Shown here piece after piece: positions 8,180-10,520 of a stretch of DNA of 10,520 nt; position 1 is the first letter of the stretch, and every line of letters begins with the position of its first letter. The stretch lies in the NCBI GenBank assembly GCA_003024985.2, contig PXIH01S0036667.1. The stretch is one strand, 5' to 3'. A program made the position numbers and the translations under genes. This DNA comes from Euperipatoides rowelli. Its lineage: Eukaryota > Onychophora > Udeonychophora > Euonychophora > Peripatopsidae. Under the pieces are notes generated by a model that did no database searches, was not told the DNA's origin, and saw nothing but the letters and a program-made list of their open reading frames with translations.

Positions 8180-8193
8180 TGAGGGGGGGGAGG
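8149..8193. repeat. (GT)n(GA)n compound microsatellite plus G run
   Basis: About five GT units are followed by about ten GA units, then GTGA and a run of eight G. The minus-strand open frame 8039-8236 is a product of this simple repeat (a Ser-Leu run) and is not a gene. Confidence 0.85.
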
Positions 8194-8280
8194 CATAATT
8201 AAACTTAGACATGTAAAGTAATATATCATAACACATTTTTAATATTTAGTCTTAATGCTTATACTCATACATTCATTTAA

Positions 8281-8660
8281 ATTTTCAACTGTATTAACTT
8301 ATGGGAGATTAAAAAACTTATGGCAAGTGAAAGAATCAACTTCACAAGTGCTTATGCCATGGAAAACCGCAAAAAATTGATTGGATAAAAATATATAAAA
8401 CTAAAATGGTCTGACTGTGTATTATCATTACTTGCTATGAAAATCACTGTGAAGAATTGCAACAAAAATGTTGTAGTTGACCCTCTTCTGCTATTTCAAA
8501 GAATAAGTGTTGTTAAGAAGAATGATGAAGAATTACAGAAATATCTTGAATATGAATGGCACCCTATCCTCTTTCTTTGTTCATTGAGGATGGAATGAGA
8601 AAAAGTCAAAAAGCTTCACTTTACAAGGTGTTTAAATCAAAGATGATAACTTTCACCTAA
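8281..8660 (+). pseudogene. Fragment of an uncharacterised mobile-element-associated protein
   Basis: One frame is open from 8281 to 8565 except for TAA at 8386-8388. It encodes KWSDCVLSLLAMKITVKN, then VVVDPLLLFQRISVVKKN, then DEELQKYLEYEWH. After a one-base frame change near 8563-8565 the next frame continues as YPLSLFIEDGMRKSQKASLYKVF, up to TAA 8658-8660. The combination VDPxLLFQR, a few residues, YE, then YPxSLF and MRKxxK recalls a conserved stretch that I know from uncharacterised, probably transposon-linked proteins of invertebrates. I cannot name the family from memory with certainty. The function is unknown. No start codon, zinc finger or catalytic motif is visible, and the fragment ends just before the transposon-end-like sequence at 8677, which may have cut it. 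Confidence 0.55.
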
Positions 8661-8676
8661 ACAGTGTAATTCATGT

Positions 8677-8701
8677 CAGGGCCAGAGCCAGGGGGGGGGG
8701 N
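8677..8701 (+). mobile_element. Possible DNA-transposon terminus
   Basis: CAGGGCCAGAGCCAGG is followed by a G run and an N, then ATACATTTTTTTTT. CAGGG-type ends followed by a long G run and a T-rich stretch are common at the ends of hAT-like and other invertebrate DNA transposons. The preceding eight bases ATTCATGT would be the left target duplicate, but no matching right end or duplicate was found in the window, so the element is incomplete, has lost its other end, or is misread. Confidence 0.3.
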
Positions 8702-9028
8702 ATACATTTTTTTTTGTTATTTTTGTTTATGGGTCTAAAAATCTGGAAAAATTCTATAAGAAACCTGAACTTATCCCCTACAACCTGTAAAATTTGCAAT
8801 AGGTATAAATGACCTTTTCATTGAAAAATTGTTGTTACAAAATTATCCTAACAAAAAAGTTTATCCACCCAAATTAGTGTTTTTATCAAAATAGTTTTTT
8901 ATCCTGACTATGCTTATTCATTCTTTTTTTTTTTTTAAAAATTGTGGACTTTTTGCTTGATTAAATGGGCTTTTAAATGGTATTTTTGTTTTGTTTTCTG
9001 CTAGTAACATTTTTCAGGAAAAGACCCT
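8702..9028. other. AT-rich non-coding DNA
   Basis: Long T and A runs without an open frame. It could be the interior of the element that starts at 8677, but no motif supports this. Confidence 0.5.
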
Positions 9029-9795
9029 GTTTCTTATTACCCCATTTTTCAAAAGCTGTGGGGTAATAAACACATTTTTAATTTTTATTTGTTTTATTTA
9101 TTTTTACCTTCATTTCATTTCGAACTGAAGTAAAAGTGTAAAAAAAATGCCAAGATGATGTTAAAAAAGGGTTTAGGCTTGTGTGTTGTAAATAAGTGTT
9201 TCTTTTTTCCTACTAATTCACATTATCTTACGTAATCTGCTTAATGGTTGCAGAAATAAATATAAACACTGTTCAAATTTTTCTAAGTTTTTCTCAATCA
9301 AATAATCTAAAACAAGTATTTCCAACAATTTTTTATGTTATAAGACAAATAATGGTCTTATTCATTAGTTTGTAAGTAATAAACGTGTGTTTAACAAACT
9401 TTCAGTGTTTAACTTATTTGACCTGATATTCAATAGTCTGTAAAAAAAAAGTATATAGGTAAAAAAATCTAAAAAAAATTGGGGTTATAAATATATACTT
9501 AGGAGATGATTCCTATCATACCATTTAATTTTTAAAAAGCAGCCATACGGAAATATCAGGTGTGTTTTTTATTACCCCAAGCGGGGTAATAGGATACAAT
9601 TGCCTGGGGTAATTAATAAGAAACAAATTTATATATTATTTTAATTTCAAGGTAGCAATTTAATTATTTTTTTTATAAACAACCATAGATGAGATATTTA
9701 AGGTGTAAAAAAAAAACTAGGGCTCTAGAGAAAATAATAACTGCTGTGTGAATTTTTTAGGTTTCTTATTACCCCATCTGTATCTTATTACCCCA
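9029..9795. repeat. Cluster of six TTATTACCCCA motifs in both orientations
   Basis: Plus-oriented copies are at 9029-9045, 9570-9578, 9761-9777 and 9783-9795. Minus-oriented copies are at 9059-9069, 9583-9591 and 9605-9624, of which the one at 9583-9591 is the other arm of the 9570 palindrome. GTTTCTTATTACCCCAT is identical at 9029-9045 and 9761-9777. Two pairs form hairpins: 9034-9044 with 9059-9069 (11 bp, 14-nt loop) and 9570-9578 with 9583-9591 (9 bp, 4-nt loop). The sequence between the copies is AT-rich and non-coding. They could be the subterminal repeats of a non-autonomous DNA element, or protein-binding sites. Confidence 0.65.
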
Positions 9796-9876
9796 CTCTC
9801 GCCTACTTCCTTTATTCATTATTTATTTATTATTATTTATTAATTCAATGAAATTACAAAGCAATAAATTGTGATC

Positions 9877-9885
9877 TTAGCTTTT
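9877..9885. repeat. Left copy of 9-bp target-site-duplication candidate
   Basis: TTAGCTTTT is identical to 10301-10309 and borders the retroposon on its 5' side. Confidence 0.5.
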
Positions 9886-9914
9886 AGGGGCTTGGTCAAG
9901 ACGTCATAATAGCC

Positions 9915-9948
9915 GACTTGACCTTCCAGCTGTCCGCTGGTTCAAGTC
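9915..9948 (+). other. Two-part stem-loop in the retroposon 5' region
   Basis: GACTTGA (9915-9921) pairs with TCAAGTC (9942-9948). Inside, CCAGC (9926-9930) pairs with GCTGG (9936-9940) around TGTCC. The right arm overlaps the B-box-like word, so the fold and the promoter reading compete. Confidence 0.55.
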
Positions 9949-10049
9949 AGTAAAAAGTCAAATTTTATCAAGTATTTTTTTCTGTTATAATTTCATTCAA
10001 ATTTATTCAATAATCATTGTATATAGGTTTATTTTAAGTTATTGATTAG

Positions 10050-10087
10050 TGTGGGTTGATATTTATGAGTAATGATATCAACCCACA
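10050..10087. other. 13-bp perfect hairpin
   Basis: TGTGGGTTGATAT (10050-10062) and ATATCAACCCACA (10075-10087) are perfect inverted copies with a 12-nt loop. Confidence 0.7.
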
Positions 10088-10158
10088 TTTATTTTTTATA
10101 TTTGTACTCTTGTGATTTTGTTCTTGTATGCTGTATAACTTGTTTTCATTTGTTTATA

Positions 10159-10180
10159 GGCTATTGAATAGCCCTTTTTT
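10159..10180 (+). terminator. Small hairpin followed by T run (Pol III-type stop candidate)
   Basis: GGCTATT (10159-10165) and AATAGCC (10167-10173) are inverted copies separated by one base, so the real loop must open at least one or two pairs. Six T follow at 10175-10180. T runs stop RNA polymerase III, and LINE 3' UTRs can also carry such hairpins. It fits either reading of the host retroposon. Confidence 0.4.
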
Positions 10181-10300
10181 ATATAATATATTTAGATTTC
10201 TAATATGTTTTGTTTGTAATCTCTATATTTTTGTACAAAAGCAAATTTATGCTTAAGGTATACTCTCATAAATGAATAAATAAATAAATTATAGGCCTAG

Positions 10301-10309
10301 TTAGCTTTT
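10301..10309. repeat. Right copy of 9-bp target-site-duplication candidate
   Basis: TTAGCTTTT is identical to 9877-9885 and lies eleven bases after the AAAT tail. The short gap (ATAGGCCTAG) weakens the case slightly. Confidence 0.5.
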
Positions 10310-10520
10310 TGTTGACAAGTAACTACAAATAGTCAATTTATTTAAAAAAAAAAGAAATTAAGATCTTAGCCCAAATGACTGGATATACAGTAGATGATAG
10401 ACCTTATTACATAGGTCACAGGATAAAGTTTGAGAAAAATAATAATGGTTGGAAGGTGTACAAGAATAGGCCTACGATAAAATTAAAACTAAGATAAGAG
10501 TGAAGATATAAATTAATAAT
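10310..10520. other. AT-rich non-coding DNA, nothing recognised
   Basis: There is no open frame, hairpin of note or repeat match beyond the retroposon. Confidence 0.5.

Larger units (their letters stand above)
9886..10300 (+). mobile_element. SINE-like retroposon (or short LINE 3' end) with 9-bp direct repeats
   Basis: TTAGCTTTT occurs on both sides (9877-9885 and 10301-10309), as expected for a target-site duplication. The 3' end carries an AAAT-type tail (about 10275-10289), followed by eleven bases before the right repeat. The 5' part has a B-box-like word GGTTCAAGTC (9939-9948) and weak A-box-like words (TAGGGGCTTGG near 9885, TAGCCGACTTG near 9910). A stem-loop covers 9915-9948. Two further hairpins and a run of six T follow. 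The length is about 415 bp and there is no open frame. A tRNA-derived SINE is possible because of the B-box-like word, but the A box is weak and no clover leaf can be drawn. A 5'-truncated LINE 3' end is the main alternative. Confidence 0.5.

Noticed and set aside
8039-8236. Minus-strand 65-codon frame
   Set aside because: It runs through the GT/GA microsatellite and part of the hairpin, giving a Ser-Leu run without meaning.
9029-9624. Telomeric or subtelomeric repeat reading of TTACCCC
   Set aside because: Copies are dispersed and in both orientations, not in tandem, and the usual arthropod telomere word TTAGG is not arrayed here.
9885-9960. True tRNA gene
   Set aside because: Only the B-box-like word fits. 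No 7-bp acceptor stem, D arm or anticodon arm can be drawn in register.

Overview
This is an AT-rich, gene-poor eukaryotic window, most likely from an invertebrate. I favour an arthropod, possibly a hemipteran, but that is an impression from sequence style and not a proof. No intact cellular gene, rRNA, tRNA, CRISPR array or bacterial-type operon is visible. What can be read is mobile-element and repeat DNA in several states of decay. Three N characters (1219, 7253, 8701) mark unresolved bases, two of them in poly-C or poly-G runs.

Layout. 1-245 is featureless AT-rich DNA. 245-1490 is a degenerate satellite-like array of about 100-155 bp units. Three units lie in one orientation (245-640) and about six in the opposite orientation (645-1490), with G-rich or C-rich spacers. 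About 1540-6220 is the dominant element: a nearly full-length but dead APE-type non-LTR retrotransposon (LINE) on the minus strand. Its ORF1 (4430-5667) begins with a hydrophobic N-terminus carrying a canonical 2A-like ribosome-skipping motif (DIESNPGP). This is followed by a degraded PHD-type zinc finger, a coiled coil, an RNA-binding-like segment and a C-terminal domain. ORF2 (about 1678-4425) carries AP endonuclease motifs (TETWL, YRPP, GDFN, SNH in place of SDH), reverse transcriptase motifs (FLDIESAFD, GLPQG, NADD in place of YADD) and the usual LINE C-terminal tail. Stops and frameshifts are spread through both ORFs. The 2A plus PHD arrangement points to the CR1/L2 side of the non-LTR tree.

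6236-8000 is mostly unassignable DNA with a small CpG-containing patch, GA microsatellites and a diverged 21-bp duplication. 7997-8062 is a striking 30-bp hairpin with only G.U wobbles and a 6-nt loop. 8281-8660 is a broken coding fragment on the plus strand that resembles a mobile-element-associated protein family. 8677-8701 looks like a DNA-transposon terminus. 9029-9795 holds six copies of a TTATTACCCCA-type motif in both orientations. 9886-10300 is a short retroposon (SINE-like or a LINE 3' end) with internal hairpins, a T run, an AAAT-repeat tail and a 9-bp flanking direct repeat.

The parts do not work together as a pathway. The window reads as a landing zone for repeats. In the LINE, ORF1 protein would coat the RNA, while ORF2 endonuclease and reverse transcriptase would nick the target and copy the RNA into it. 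This copy cannot make either protein intact.
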